Assembly: GCF_937898475.1 (NCBI RefSeq)
Contig: NZ_CALEJS010000015.1
Location: 310,001-374,000 of the forward strand
Origin: an uncultured Chitinophaga sp.
GTDB lineage: Bacteria; Bacteroidota; Bacteroidia; Chitinophagales; Chitinophagaceae
Direction: 5' to 3'
Length of the DNA: 64,000 nucleotides
Below the pieces are notes generated by a model that did not search any database, was not told the DNA's origin, and was given only the letters and a program-made list of their open reading frames with translations. The number at the start of each line of letters is the position of its first letter. Within the stretch, counting starts at the first letter, position 1. Shown piece after piece: positions 57,343-64,000 of the stretch. Both the position numbers and the translations under genes were made by a program.

Positions 57343-58155
57343 TTACTGTACTTCTCCGTCTACCAGCACTTCATACATCTTGATCTTCAGCTCTTCCAGC
57401 GAAACATCCTGCACCAGCTTTCCATCCTGCGCATAGGAGATAGTGGCTCTTTCTTCAGATACCACAATTGCCAGGTTATCACTATGCTCCGTAATACCTA
57501 CCGCAGAACGGTGACGCAGGCCAATACGGGTAGGCAGGTTGGGATTATCGGAAACCGGCAGTATCACTTTAGCCGCCAGTATCTTATTGCCAACAATAAT
57601 AAGGGCGCCATCATGCAGGGGACTACCCTTGGCAAATATGCTCTCTATCAGTTTGGCGCTGATGTTACAGTCCAGCGAAATACTGCTGGCCGTATCAAAC
57701 TTCACCCTGTGCGTGGTAGCCAGCACAATGAGCGCACCCGTATGCCTGGCAGAGAGATGCGCTACGGCGGTGATCACTTCATTGATGATATTTTCTTCTT
57801 CACGGTAGCTTTTAAACTTATCCGGCATAAACAGCTTGGTGAAAAAACTGTCTTTACTGATCGGTGTTTTCTTGCCCAGCACCAGCAGGAACTTGCGGAT
57901 CTCAGGCTGAAATATGATAATAATGGCAATGATGCCTACATTAATGAAGTTCTGCAGAATATTGGTCAGTATAGGCATACCCAGGGCCTGTACAATAAAA
58001 TAGGCCAGCCATACCATGAGCAGTCCCACAAAAATGTTGAAAGCAAGACTGCCCTTCAGGAGCCTGTATAATTGTATGACCAGGAAAATAACGATCAGCA
58101 GATCCAGTATATTCAGCCAGTTAAACCTATTACCGTAAAATTGAAACATATCCAT
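57343..58155 (-). CDS. cdaA: Diadenylate cyclase CdaA
   Basis: A 270-residue membrane enzyme that makes cyclic di-AMP from two ATP. Three hydrophobic helices (NILDLLIVIFLVIQLY, IFVGLLMVWLAYFIVQ and VGIIAIIIIFQPEIRK) are followed by a coiled linker and the DAC domain with the motifs SPLHDGALII and LRHRSAVGIT, the catalytic DGA and RHR sets. Length is normal. nrnA nearby may degrade the linear product pApA. folP lies upstream on the same strand, as often seen. Start ATG 58155. Confidence 0.93.
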   Translation of the reverse strand: MDMFQFYGNRFNWLNILDLLIVIFLVIQLYRLLKGSLAFNIFVGLLMVWLAYFIVQALGMPILTNILQNFINVGIIAIIIIFQPEIRKFLLVLGKKTPISKDSFFTKLFMPDKFKSYREEENIINEVITAVAHLSARHTGALIVLATTHRVKFDTASSISLDCNISAKLIESIFAKGSPLHDGALIIVGNKILAAKVILPVSDNPNLPTRIGLRHRSAVGITEHSDNLAIVVSEERATISYAQDGKLVQDVSLEELKIKMYEVLVDGEVQ

Positions 58156-58162
58156 AAACGTA

Positions 58163-58222
58163 AAAATAGGAAAAGTTTGAATGTTTAAAGGTCTGAGGTT
58201 GATAGTTTAACTATCAAACTAT
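58163..58222. repeat. GTTTGA-family small element
   Basis: AAAGTTTGAATGTTTAAAGG, then ATAGTTTAACTATCAAACTAT. A short copy between cdaA and folP whose right part is a small hairpin. It overlaps the stop of folP. Confidence 0.5.
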
Positions 58223-59079
58223 ACGATATTGCTGATATACTGCCATATTTTCACTGCTTCGGCGGCTGGTTTTACATCGTGTACACGCAGCAGCTGAACG
58301 CCTTGCTGCAATGCCAGTGTATGGATCACCGTGGTGCCGTTGAGCGCTGCTTCCGGGGTGGTCTCCAGCAGGCGGTAGATCATGGATTTGCGGGATACGC
58401 CCGCCAGCAGGGGGCATTCCAGCTCGCCAAACAGCTGCAGGTGACGCAGTAAGGTATAGTTGTGGGCCATGGTCTTGCCAAAGCCAAAACCGGGATCTAT
58501 GATCACGTCGTCAATACCCGCGGCCCGGCATTGTGCCAGCTTTTTAATGAAATAGTCCAGCACTTCCTGCACCACATTATCATATTGGGGATCCTGCTGC
58601 ATGGTAAGAGGCGTACCTTTCATGTGCATGGCGATATAGGGTACCTGCAGGCGTCCTGCAGTGCCAAGCATACCGGGGTCCATCTCACCGGCGCTGATAT
58701 CGTTAATGATGGCGGCCCCCGCCTGTACGGCCTTTTCTGCAACGCCGGCATACCAGGTGTCTACAGAGATCACCGCTTCGGGAAACTGGTTGATAATGGC
58801 ATGTACGGCGGGCAGCAAACGGTCGGTTTCCTCCTGTTCGCCTGCTGTTTGCGCACCGGGCCTGCTGCTTTGCGCGCCCAGGTCAAGGATAGCGGCCCCT
58901 TCTGCGAGGTGCCGCGCTGCCTGTTCCAATACATGGTGCAGGTGTTTGCTGCGGCTGGCTGCGTAGAATGAATCGTCCGTGATGTTGATGATGCCCATGA
59001 TCAGGGGCGTGGAAAGGTCCAGCAGTTTGCCGCGGCAGTTGATGGTATATGGCGTTAATTTCATTCCCACATTTTTCAT
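58219..59079 (-). CDS. folP: Dihydropteroate synthase
   Basis: A 286-residue TIM-barrel enzyme that joins 4-aminobenzoate with the pterin diphosphate in folate synthesis and is the sulfonamide target. Motifs: IMGIINITDDSFYAAS (pterin diphosphate loop 1), ILDLGAQSSRPGA, SVDTWYAGVAEKA, IINDISAG, DPGFGFGKT and GVSRKSMIYRLL. Start is ATG 59079 (MKNVGMKL) or 59064. The longer frame overlaps the divergent gene. Only 43 bp separate it from the DUF1599 start, so the promoters overlap back to back. Confidence 0.93.
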   Translation of the reverse strand: MKNVGMKLTPYTINCRGKLLDLSTPLIMGIINITDDSFYAASRSKHLHHVLEQAARHLAEGAAILDLGAQSSRPGAQTAGEQEETDRLLPAVHAIINQFPEAVISVDTWYAGVAEKAVQAGAAIINDISAGEMDPGMLGTAGRLQVPYIAMHMKGTPLTMQQDPQYDNVVQEVLDYFIKKLAQCRAAGIDDVIIDPGFGFGKTMAHNYTLLRHLQLFGELECPLLAGVSRKSMIYRLLETTPEAALNGTTVIHTLALQQGVQLLRVHDVKPAAEAVKIWQYISNIV

Positions 59080-59122
59080 TATTTTGCCCTGCAAATTAAA
59101 ATTTATTGCCTTAATAACGATC

Positions 59123-59674
59123 ATGAATAAAACCAGCGAGCAGTACCAGCGGGCCATGGCAGCATGTAAGGATATCTTTATCAAGAAAACCAGGGACTAT
59201 GGCACTTCCTGGCGTGTGTTAAGGCCCATATCCGTAACAGACCAGATCTTTATTAAGGCGCAGCGTATCCGCACCATACAGGAGCTGGGCACGCAGAAAG
59301 TAGGCGATCATATTGACGGCGAATTCCGCGGTATTGTGAACTATGGCGTGATCGGCCTGATACAGCTCAGCCAGCAGGATAAAGACAATCCTTACCAGGA
59401 CCTGCCCGTGGAAGAAGTGTCCCGCCGCTATGATGAGCAGATCCGCTTCGTACAGCAGGTCATGGAAGACAAAAACCACGACTATGGCGAAGCCTGGCGG
59501 GACATGAGCCAGGAATCCTTTGTAGACCTTATTCTCACCAAGCTGCTCCGCATCAAGCAGATACTCCGCAACGACGGAAAAACGCTGATCTCTGAGGGGA
59601 TAGAGGCCAACTACGTTGATATTATCAACTACGCGCTGTTCGCGCTTATCAAGATGGAGGAGCAACACAATTAA
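59123..59674 (+). CDS. DUF1599 (nucleotide modification-associated domain 1) protein with duplicated domain
   Basis: A 183-residue protein made of two copies of DUF1599 (Nmad1). Copy 1: IFIKKTRDYGTSWRVLRPISV to NYGVIGLIQLSQ. Copy 2: VMEDKNHDYGEAWRDMSQESF to NYALFALIKMEE. Both have DYG.aWR followed by helical stretches with RI/RIxQIL. Some relatives lie in phage genomes with base-modification genes. In Bacteroidota this form sits in the chromosome beside folP, as here. Start ATG 59123. The extended upstream frame runs into folP. Confidence 0.8.
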   Translation: MNKTSEQYQRAMAACKDIFIKKTRDYGTSWRVLRPISVTDQIFIKAQRIRTIQELGTQKVGDHIDGEFRGIVNYGVIGLIQLSQQDKDNPYQDLPVEEVSRRYDEQIRFVQQVMEDKNHDYGEAWRDMSQESFVDLILTKLLRIKQILRNDGKTLISEGIEANYVDIINYALFALIKMEEQHN

Positions 59675-59694
59675 TAATTAATTATATTGAATCC

Positions 59695-60783
59695 ATGAAA
59701 ATTATCCTGAACCTATTTAGAATACTGGTAGGTGTTCTCTTTATCTTCTCCGGCCTTATCAAGGCCAATGACCCTTTAGGGCTCAGTTATAAGACGGACG
59801 AGTTCTTTGAGGTGCTGCACCTCACTTTTCTCTCGCCCTATTCACTGGCGTTCTCCGTGATCATGAATATATTCGAGATCGTAGCCGGGGTGGCGGTGCT
59901 GATCGGTTATCGCATGCGCATCTTTTCTTTCCTGCTGCTGCTGCTGATCGGCTTCTTCACCTTCCTGACGGCCTATGCGCTGTTCAGCGGCACCATTAAG
60001 GAGTGTGGCTGCTTTGGCGACTGTATCAAGCTGAGCGCCGAAGGCACTTTCTATAAAGATGTGGTGCTGCTGGTGATGATCCTGGTGATCTTCTTTTACC
60101 GTAACCGTATACAACCCCTGTTCCGTAATATGGCCAGCAACATTATCATGGCGCTGTCCCTGGTATTTGCGGCGGGCGTACAGTGGTATACGTTAAACCA
60201 CCTGCCGTTTGTAGACTGCCTCGCCTATAAGGTAGGCAACAACATTCCCGAGAAAATGAAACTGCCGCCCGGCGCACAGCCTGATGTGTATGAGACCATG
60301 CTGATATATGAGAAGAACGGCGAGCGCAAGGAGTTCACCATGGAAAACTATCCATGGTCTGACAGTACCTGGGTGTTTGTAGACCGTAAGGATAAACTGG
60401 TGAAGAAAGGCAACGCAGAACCAGCCATTAAGGATTTTATCCTGACTGATTTTGATGGCGCGGATGTTACGCAGTCTATCCTCACAGAAAGCAAACCCGT
60501 ATACCTCTTCCTGGTGCTGAACACCGCTAAAGCGGGCAAAGGCTGGGATGCCAAAATGAAGGCACTGCAGGAAAGAGAGCAGAAGGGTGAGATATACATC
60601 TATGGCGTTACGGGTTCCGGCAAGGAAGCGGTAGATGCTTTCAAGGCGCAGCATGGACTGCAGTTCCCCTTTGTGCAGATGGACGGCACTGCCATAAAAA
60701 CGGCTGGCCGCAGCAATCCCTGCCTGATACAGTTAGAGCAGGGAACGATCAAAGGGAAATGGCATTATAATGATATACCTTAG
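59695..60783 (+). CDS. BT_3928-family protein (DoxX/MauE-like membrane domain plus thioredoxin-like domain)
   Basis: A 362-residue protein. Four hydrophobic helices at the N-terminus (ILVGVLFIFSGLIKANDPLG, IMNIFEIVAGVAVLIGYRM, FLLLLLIGFFTFLTAYALF, VVLLVMILVIFFYRN) form a DoxX/MauE-type unit with a CGCFGDC cysteine cluster after the third helix, reminiscent of disulfide-exchange proteins. The soluble C-terminal half (KDFILTDFDGADVTQSILTESKPVYLF...) resembles a thioredoxin-like fold but shows no CxxC. It is a Bacteroidota-specific family with unknown role. It lies 20 bp after the DUF1599 gene and 20 bp before the permease. Confidence 0.82.
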   Translation: MKIILNLFRILVGVLFIFSGLIKANDPLGLSYKTDEFFEVLHLTFLSPYSLAFSVIMNIFEIVAGVAVLIGYRMRIFSFLLLLLIGFFTFLTAYALFSGTIKECGCFGDCIKLSAEGTFYKDVVLLVMILVIFFYRNRIQPLFRNMASNIIMALSLVFAAGVQWYTLNHLPFVDCLAYKVGNNIPEKMKLPPGAQPDVYETMLIYEKNGERKEFTMENYPWSDSTWVFVDRKDKLVKKGNAEPAIKDFILTDFDGADVTQSILTESKPVYLFLVLNTAKAGKGWDAKMKALQEREQKGEIYIYGVTGSGKEAVDAFKAQHGLQFPFVQMDGTAIKTAGRSNPCLIQLEQGTIKGKWHYNDIP

Positions 60784-60803
60784 ATAGTTGCCAGGATCTG
60801 ATT

Positions 60804-61853
60804 ATGCACTTTCTTCTCAGGAAAACAGGTTACGGATTGCTGGTACTGCTCGGTGTAGTGGTGCTGGTGTTCCTGCTGTTCAATGTATTGCCCGGCGATC
60901 CTGCCCGGCTTACGCTGGGGCAGCGGGCAGACGTGGCCTCTCTTGAAAATGTACGGCGGGAACTGCACCTGGATCAGCCTTTACCCATGCAGTTCCTGCT
61001 GTACCTGAACGATCTTTCTCCGGTAGCCGTGCATAACGAGCAGGAAGCCCGCGAGAAGCTGCACTATATAACGGTGATGCACGTATCCAAGTGCAGCATA
61101 CTGGTGCTGAAAACCCCTTACCTGCGGCGTTCCTACCAGGGCAGGAAAGATGTGTGGGAGATCCTTACCGAAGCCCTGCCGGGTACCTTGCTGCTGGCGG
61201 TAGCGGCCATGCTCTTTGCCACCGTGGCAGGTATTGCACTGGGTATTCTCTCTGCCGTGAAGCAGCACACCTGGATGGATACCGGCGCCGTATTTGCGAG
61301 TGTGCTGGGCATATCGGCCCCTTCTTTTTTCACGGGTATTGTGCTGGCCTATCTCTTTGGTTTTGTGCTGAGCAATTATACGGGGCTGCATATGACGGGC
61401 AGCCTGTATGATGTGGATCCCTTTGCAGGCCGTATACTGAACCTGCGCAACCTGGTGCTGCCAGCCGTTACTTTGGGTATCCGTCCACTGGCTATCATAG
61501 TGCAGCTCACCCGCAGCGCCATGCTGGATGTACTGAACCAGGACTACATCCGCACGGCCTATGCCAAGGGTCTTGGCCGCCGGGCAGTGCTCTGGAAACA
61601 TGCCCTGCGCAATGCGCTCAACCCCGTGATCACCGCCATTACCGGCTGGTTTGCAGAGCTGCTGGCGGGCGCATTTTTTACGGAATATATCTTTGGATGG
61701 AAAGGCATCGGCAAGGTAACCGTAGATGCACTTGAAAAGTTTGATTTCCCCGTGCTGATGGGCGCTGTGCTGTTTACCGCAGGCATTTTCGTCATCATCA
61801 ACCTGCTGGCAGATATTCTATACAGCATTGTGGACCCCAGGATCCGGCTCTGA
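60804..61853 (+). CDS. Peptide/oligopeptide ABC transporter permease (DppB/OppB type)
   Basis: A 349-residue inner-membrane permease with six helices. The N-terminus LVLLGVVVLVFLLFNVLPGDPARL is the DppB signature. The EAA loop DYIRTAYAKGLGRRAVLWKHALRNALNPVIT is the docking site for the ATPase, and GAFFTEYIFGWKGIGKV follows it. Between helices 1 and 2 it has the extra segment typical of the family. The second permease, ATPase and binding protein are not next to it. Only this one gene is present, so partners must be elsewhere. Confidence 0.88.
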   Translation: MHFLLRKTGYGLLVLLGVVVLVFLLFNVLPGDPARLTLGQRADVASLENVRRELHLDQPLPMQFLLYLNDLSPVAVHNEQEAREKLHYITVMHVSKCSILVLKTPYLRRSYQGRKDVWEILTEALPGTLLLAVAAMLFATVAGIALGILSAVKQHTWMDTGAVFASVLGISAPSFFTGIVLAYLFGFVLSNYTGLHMTGSLYDVDPFAGRILNLRNLVLPAVTLGIRPLAIIVQLTRSAMLDVLNQDYIRTAYAKGLGRRAVLWKHALRNALNPVITAITGWFAELLAGAFFTEYIFGWKGIGKVTVDALEKFDFPVLMGAVLFTAGIFVIINLLADILYSIVDPRIRL

Positions 61854-61992
61854 GCCCCGGATCATCCGCTTTTTTAATTGCCCGCTTTCCCTTATATTCG
61901 TAAAGAACGTTCTGAAAAACCTTATTTAATCAATAACCAGGTGGCCGGCATCTGAAACCCTTTATTTATAAAACCCGTAAACAGTAGCACCC

Positions 61993-62244
61993 ATGAAAAA
62001 AATGAGAACCCTTTTAATGGCAGCAGCCATTACCCTCGGCATTGGCGGCGCCGTAGCCGCCAGCTCCCAGTCTGCACCCACCTTATACTACAAGGCCAGC
62101 GGCGGTAATTTCTACCCCGCAGGCGTGGAGAATTATGACTTTATATGCGCCTGGGACCATTCCAGCACCTGTACATACACCTATAATCCATCTACCGGCG
62201 CTTATAAGGAGTATAAGCCAGGTAAGATACTGTGGCTGAGATAA
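61993..62244 (+). CDS. Small exported protein (DUF6520-like)
   Basis: An 83-residue protein with a clear signal peptide (MKKMRTLLMAAAITLGIGGAVAA) and a short mature part (LYYKASGGNFYPAGVENYDFICAWDHSSTCTYTYN...) with one Cys pair (CAWDHSSTC). The outline suits the small exported Bacteroidota families such as DUF6520, but the match is loose. Function unknown. It is a monocistronic gene with its own terminator. Confidence 0.6.
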   Translation: MKKMRTLLMAAAITLGIGGAVAASSQSAPTLYYKASGGNFYPAGVENYDFICAWDHSSTCTYTYNPSTGAYKEYKPGKILWLR

Positions 62245-62290
62245 TTGCTAAGCACTGTTTTAGTCTCCCCCTGAATTACTATGGTTGAGT

Positions 62291-62329
62291 TCCTGTTCCG
62301 GTTTAGTTCCGGGACAGGATTTTTTTTTT
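62291..62329 (+). terminator. Intrinsic terminator
   Basis: TCCTGTTCCGG and CCGGGACAGGA pair with one G-U around a TTTAGTT loop, followed by nine T. It ends the small exported gene. Confidence 0.85.
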
Positions 62330-62392
62330 AATTTTCTTGTAACAAAGGTTTTCACTGGTCGTCTTCCTAATATAAAACGGCAATTAAAGAGA

Positions 62393-62506
62393 CGGGTTTG
62401 AGGTTTGAGGTTTGAAGTTCGTTGCAAGTTGGATGTTCAAGGCAGGTAAGCCATCTGAATTGAACTGCTAACCTTTAACGAACTTCAAACCTCAAACCTG
62501 AAACCT
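62393..62506. repeat. GGTTTGA-family inverted element
   Basis: TTTGAGGTTTGAGGTTTGAAG on the left faces CTTCAAACCTCAAACCTGAAA on the right. Inner GTTCGTTGCAAGTT faces AACCTTTAACGAAC. The right half is nearly identical to that of the element at 10614. It lies upstream of the sigma factor gene. Confidence 0.75.
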
Positions 62507-62530
62507 GGCACCTTCCGCCAGCATTGATTT

Positions 62531-63049
62531 ATGTCTTTAGAACTGTTTCATTCCCAGGTACTTCCCATCAGGCCAAAGCTTTTTCGCTTTGCTTTCCGCC
62601 TGTTGAATAATGAGGAAGATGCCAAAGACATCATCCAGGATGCGCTGCTGAAGGTATGGAACCAGCAGGAGCGCATGCCGGAGCTGCAGAATATGGAGGC
62701 CTGGTGTATGCGTATTGTACGCAACCTGGCGCTGGACCGGCTGAAATCAAAAAAGTACCGGAATACCGAGGGACTTGACAGGGCAGGAGAGGTACCGGCC
62801 AATCACCAGCAAAGCCCGCACCTGGCGGCCGAACAGCAGGATGTAATGGGCAGGGTGCACCGCATCATCAATGCCCTGCCCGAAAAGTACCGCACCATTA
62901 TTCAGTTGCGGGATATGGAAGGTTTCTCCTACCAGGAGATCTGTGACATACTGGAACTGACATTAAGCGAAGTAAAAATTAACCTGCACCGCGCCAGGAA
63001 ATCGGTGCGGGAGCAACTGCAAAACATGCATGTATATGGATTACAATAA
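62531..63049 (+). CDS. ECF RNA polymerase sigma factor
   Basis: A 172-residue sigma-70 factor of the ECF type. Region 2 is seen in RFAFRLLNNEEDAKDIIQDALLKVWNQQ and region 4 in ALPEKYRTIIQLRDMEGFSYQEICDILELTLSEVKINLHRARKSVREQL. It probably directs transcription of a small regulon including the following genes. The next gene overlaps by 20 bp and encodes a membrane protein that may be its anti-sigma factor. Start ATG 62531. Confidence 0.9.
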   Translation: MSLELFHSQVLPIRPKLFRFAFRLLNNEEDAKDIIQDALLKVWNQQERMPELQNMEAWCMRIVRNLALDRLKSKKYRNTEGLDRAGEVPANHQQSPHLAAEQQDVMGRVHRIINALPEKYRTIIQLRDMEGFSYQEICDILELTLSEVKINLHRARKSVREQLQNMHVYGLQ

Positions 63050-63518
63050 AATAAGAGCGCTGCTGGAGAAATATTGGGAAGCAGCAACATCCCTGGAGGA
63101 AGAGGAGCAGCTGCGTGAATTTTTTGTAACGCACCAGCAACCATTGCCGGATGACCTGCGGGAAGCAGCGCCCCTGTTCCGCTACTTCCAGCTGGAAATA
63201 GACCAGGAACTGCCTGCAGAACCGGCTGCCCGCGTGGTACCCATCACAAAGAAAGCCAGCCCCTGGCAGCATTGGATGAAATACGCCGCCGTACTGCTGA
63301 TCATGGCAGGTATCGGTTACAGCATACAGCAGCAGCGGGAAAAGCAGCACCAGCTCATTGTAGCTGATTTCGGGGAGGATACCTACCAGGACCCGGAAGT
63401 GGCCTATAAGGAAACACAGAAAGCTTTACAGCTCTTGGCCAGGAACCTGAATAAAGGCACCGAGCAGATAGAAAAGCTCAGCTACTTCAACGAGGCTACC
63501 GATAAGATCAAGGATTAA
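63030..63518 (+). CDS. Probable anti-sigma factor membrane protein
   Basis: A 162-residue protein (start ATG 63030 or 63036) overlapping the sigma gene by 20 bp. The first 65 residues are acidic and helical (RALLEKYWEAATSLEEEEQLREFF, like anti-sigma N-terminal domains). A single hydrophobic helix (WMKYAAVLLIMAGIGYSIQQQ) follows, and the rest, with YKETQKALQLLARNLNKGTEQI, would be periplasmic. No zinc-binding His-x3-Cys-x2-Cys motif is seen. Assignment rests on position and layout. Confidence 0.65.
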   Translation: MYMDYNKIRALLEKYWEAATSLEEEEQLREFFVTHQQPLPDDLREAAPLFRYFQLEIDQELPAEPAARVVPITKKASPWQHWMKYAAVLLIMAGIGYSIQQQREKQHQLIVADFGEDTYQDPEVAYKETQKALQLLARNLNKGTEQIEKLSYFNEATDKIKD

Positions 63519-63550
63519 ACAGACTACTTACTACATATAAATATCAGCAA

Positions 63551-64000
63551 ATGAAAAAGCTAACAATTATGCTGATGCTGGCGTTAGCCGCTCAGCAGCT
63601 ACATGCACAAAGCGTAATAGACCGTTTCTTTGACAAGTATGAAGACGACCGTTCTTTCACATTGGTCAGCGTTACCCCCAAGATGTTCAGTATGTTCAGC
63701 AAACTGGATATTAATTCAGGAGAAGGGCAGCAGTTCATGTCTGTGGTGAAGAAGCTCAAAGGCCTCCGCATCCTGGCCAAGGAAGACGCGACAGATGGCA
63801 GTAAACTCTACAAAGAAGCGGCTGCATTCCTGACCAAAGATTTCGAAGAACTGATGACGGTAAGGGACAAGGAGAACGACCTCAAATTCCTGGTAAAGGA
63901 AAATGCAAAGGGCAATATCTCTGAACTGGTGATGCTGGTAGGCGGCACAAAGGAATTTGTTGCCATGAGCCTGGTAGGTGACATTGACCTGAACGAGATC
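63551..64000 (+). CDS. DUF4252 exported protein, N-terminal part (runs off the window)
   Basis: The first 150 residues of an exported protein. Signal peptide MKKLTIMLMLALAAQQLHAQ. The mature part (SVIDRFFDKYEDDRSFTLVSVTPKMFSMFSKLD, then KGLRILAKED and later KGNISELVMLVGG) matches DUF4252, a Bacteroidota family often encoded after an ECF sigma and anti-sigma pair, as here. Function unknown. It starts 32 bp after the preceding gene and continues beyond the window. Confidence 0.82.
   Translation, partial: MKKLTIMLMLALAAQQLHAQSVIDRFFDKYEDDRSFTLVSVTPKMFSMFSKLDINSGEGQQFMSVVKKLKGLRILAKEDATDGSKLYKEAAAFLTKDFEELMTVRDKENDLKFLVKENAKGNISELVMLVGGTKEFVAMSLVGDIDLNEI

Overview
The window reads as a chromosomal segment of a Bacteroidota bacterium, most likely of the Chitinophagaceae (Chitinophaga-like). 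Evidence: phylum-typical families (DUF4270, DUF4252, DUF4870, DUF2911, BT_3928-type DoxX/MauE protein, DUF2027/Smr protein), promoter boxes of the TAnnTTTG type, weak Shine-Dalgarno signals with several TTG/GTG starts, and a split layout of housekeeping genes. No rRNA or tRNA gene was seen. The one clear structural RNA is RNase P RNA (12413-12794).

Layout. 1-3460 (minus): start of class II aldolase, a Rieske lipoprotein with an odd cluster box, a BtuF-like binding protein and a CBS-domain cystathionine synthase. 3558-13253 (plus): bioD, formyl-THF cyclo-ligase, lpxK, RNase R, prenyl synthase, amino-acid permease, DoxX-like, DUF2027/Smr, rnpB, DUF4870. 13410-25429 (minus): S8 protease, a lysine-catabolic pair (ALDH7 plus 2-oxoadipate dioxygenase), panB, ppx, ppk1, a flippase-like membrane protein, panD, panC. 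25651-29230 (plus): a half-length glycogen synthase, DUF4270 lipoprotein, metK. 30814-37900 (plus): pyrR and pyrB split by a four-helix-bundle (S23) gene cassette, DUF486, and a PIG-L deacetylase / two mini membrane proteins / sodium symporter unit. 37901-46866: accessory block (below). 47281-59079: xerD, pyruvate carboxylase, amine oxidase with a broken ThDP-enzyme remnant, ndk, nrnA, FKBP, cdaA, folP. 59123-64000 (plus): DUF1599, BT_3928, Opp/Dpp permease, small exported protein, ECF sigma factor, putative anti-sigma, DUF4252.

The accessory block 37901-46866 is the best candidate for an undescribed system. It holds a 7-TM membrane protein, a HisKA_3-type histidine kinase and a LuxR-type response regulator, next to two divergent genes whose products share a domain ending in a GLPCPxxCP motif (three copies in all), a 707-residue protein with an internal duplication in a tight operon with DUF1360 and a 79-residue protein, and a protein with transthyretin-like domains. 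A palindrome (GCGTAG-nn-CTACGC) occurs in the three upstream regions of exactly these units (40690, 44662, 45697), which suggests one regulon.

A second theme is intergenic repeats. At least four unrelated sequence families (GGAATTT, GGTTTGA, AGCTGTTAGC, GGTCCATGG) share one architecture: heptamer-like direct repeats in two inverted arms around a short core. About twenty loci lie between genes in 64 kb, many touching start or stop codons. One GGAATTT-type locus carries the S23 gene inside its arms and sits between pyrR and pyrB, so the short loci may be ORF-less derivatives of that cassette. There are also a 21-bp tandem array (47017-47257), a 14-bp array (24381-24450) and an 11-bp phased array upstream of the Rieske gene (986-1071).
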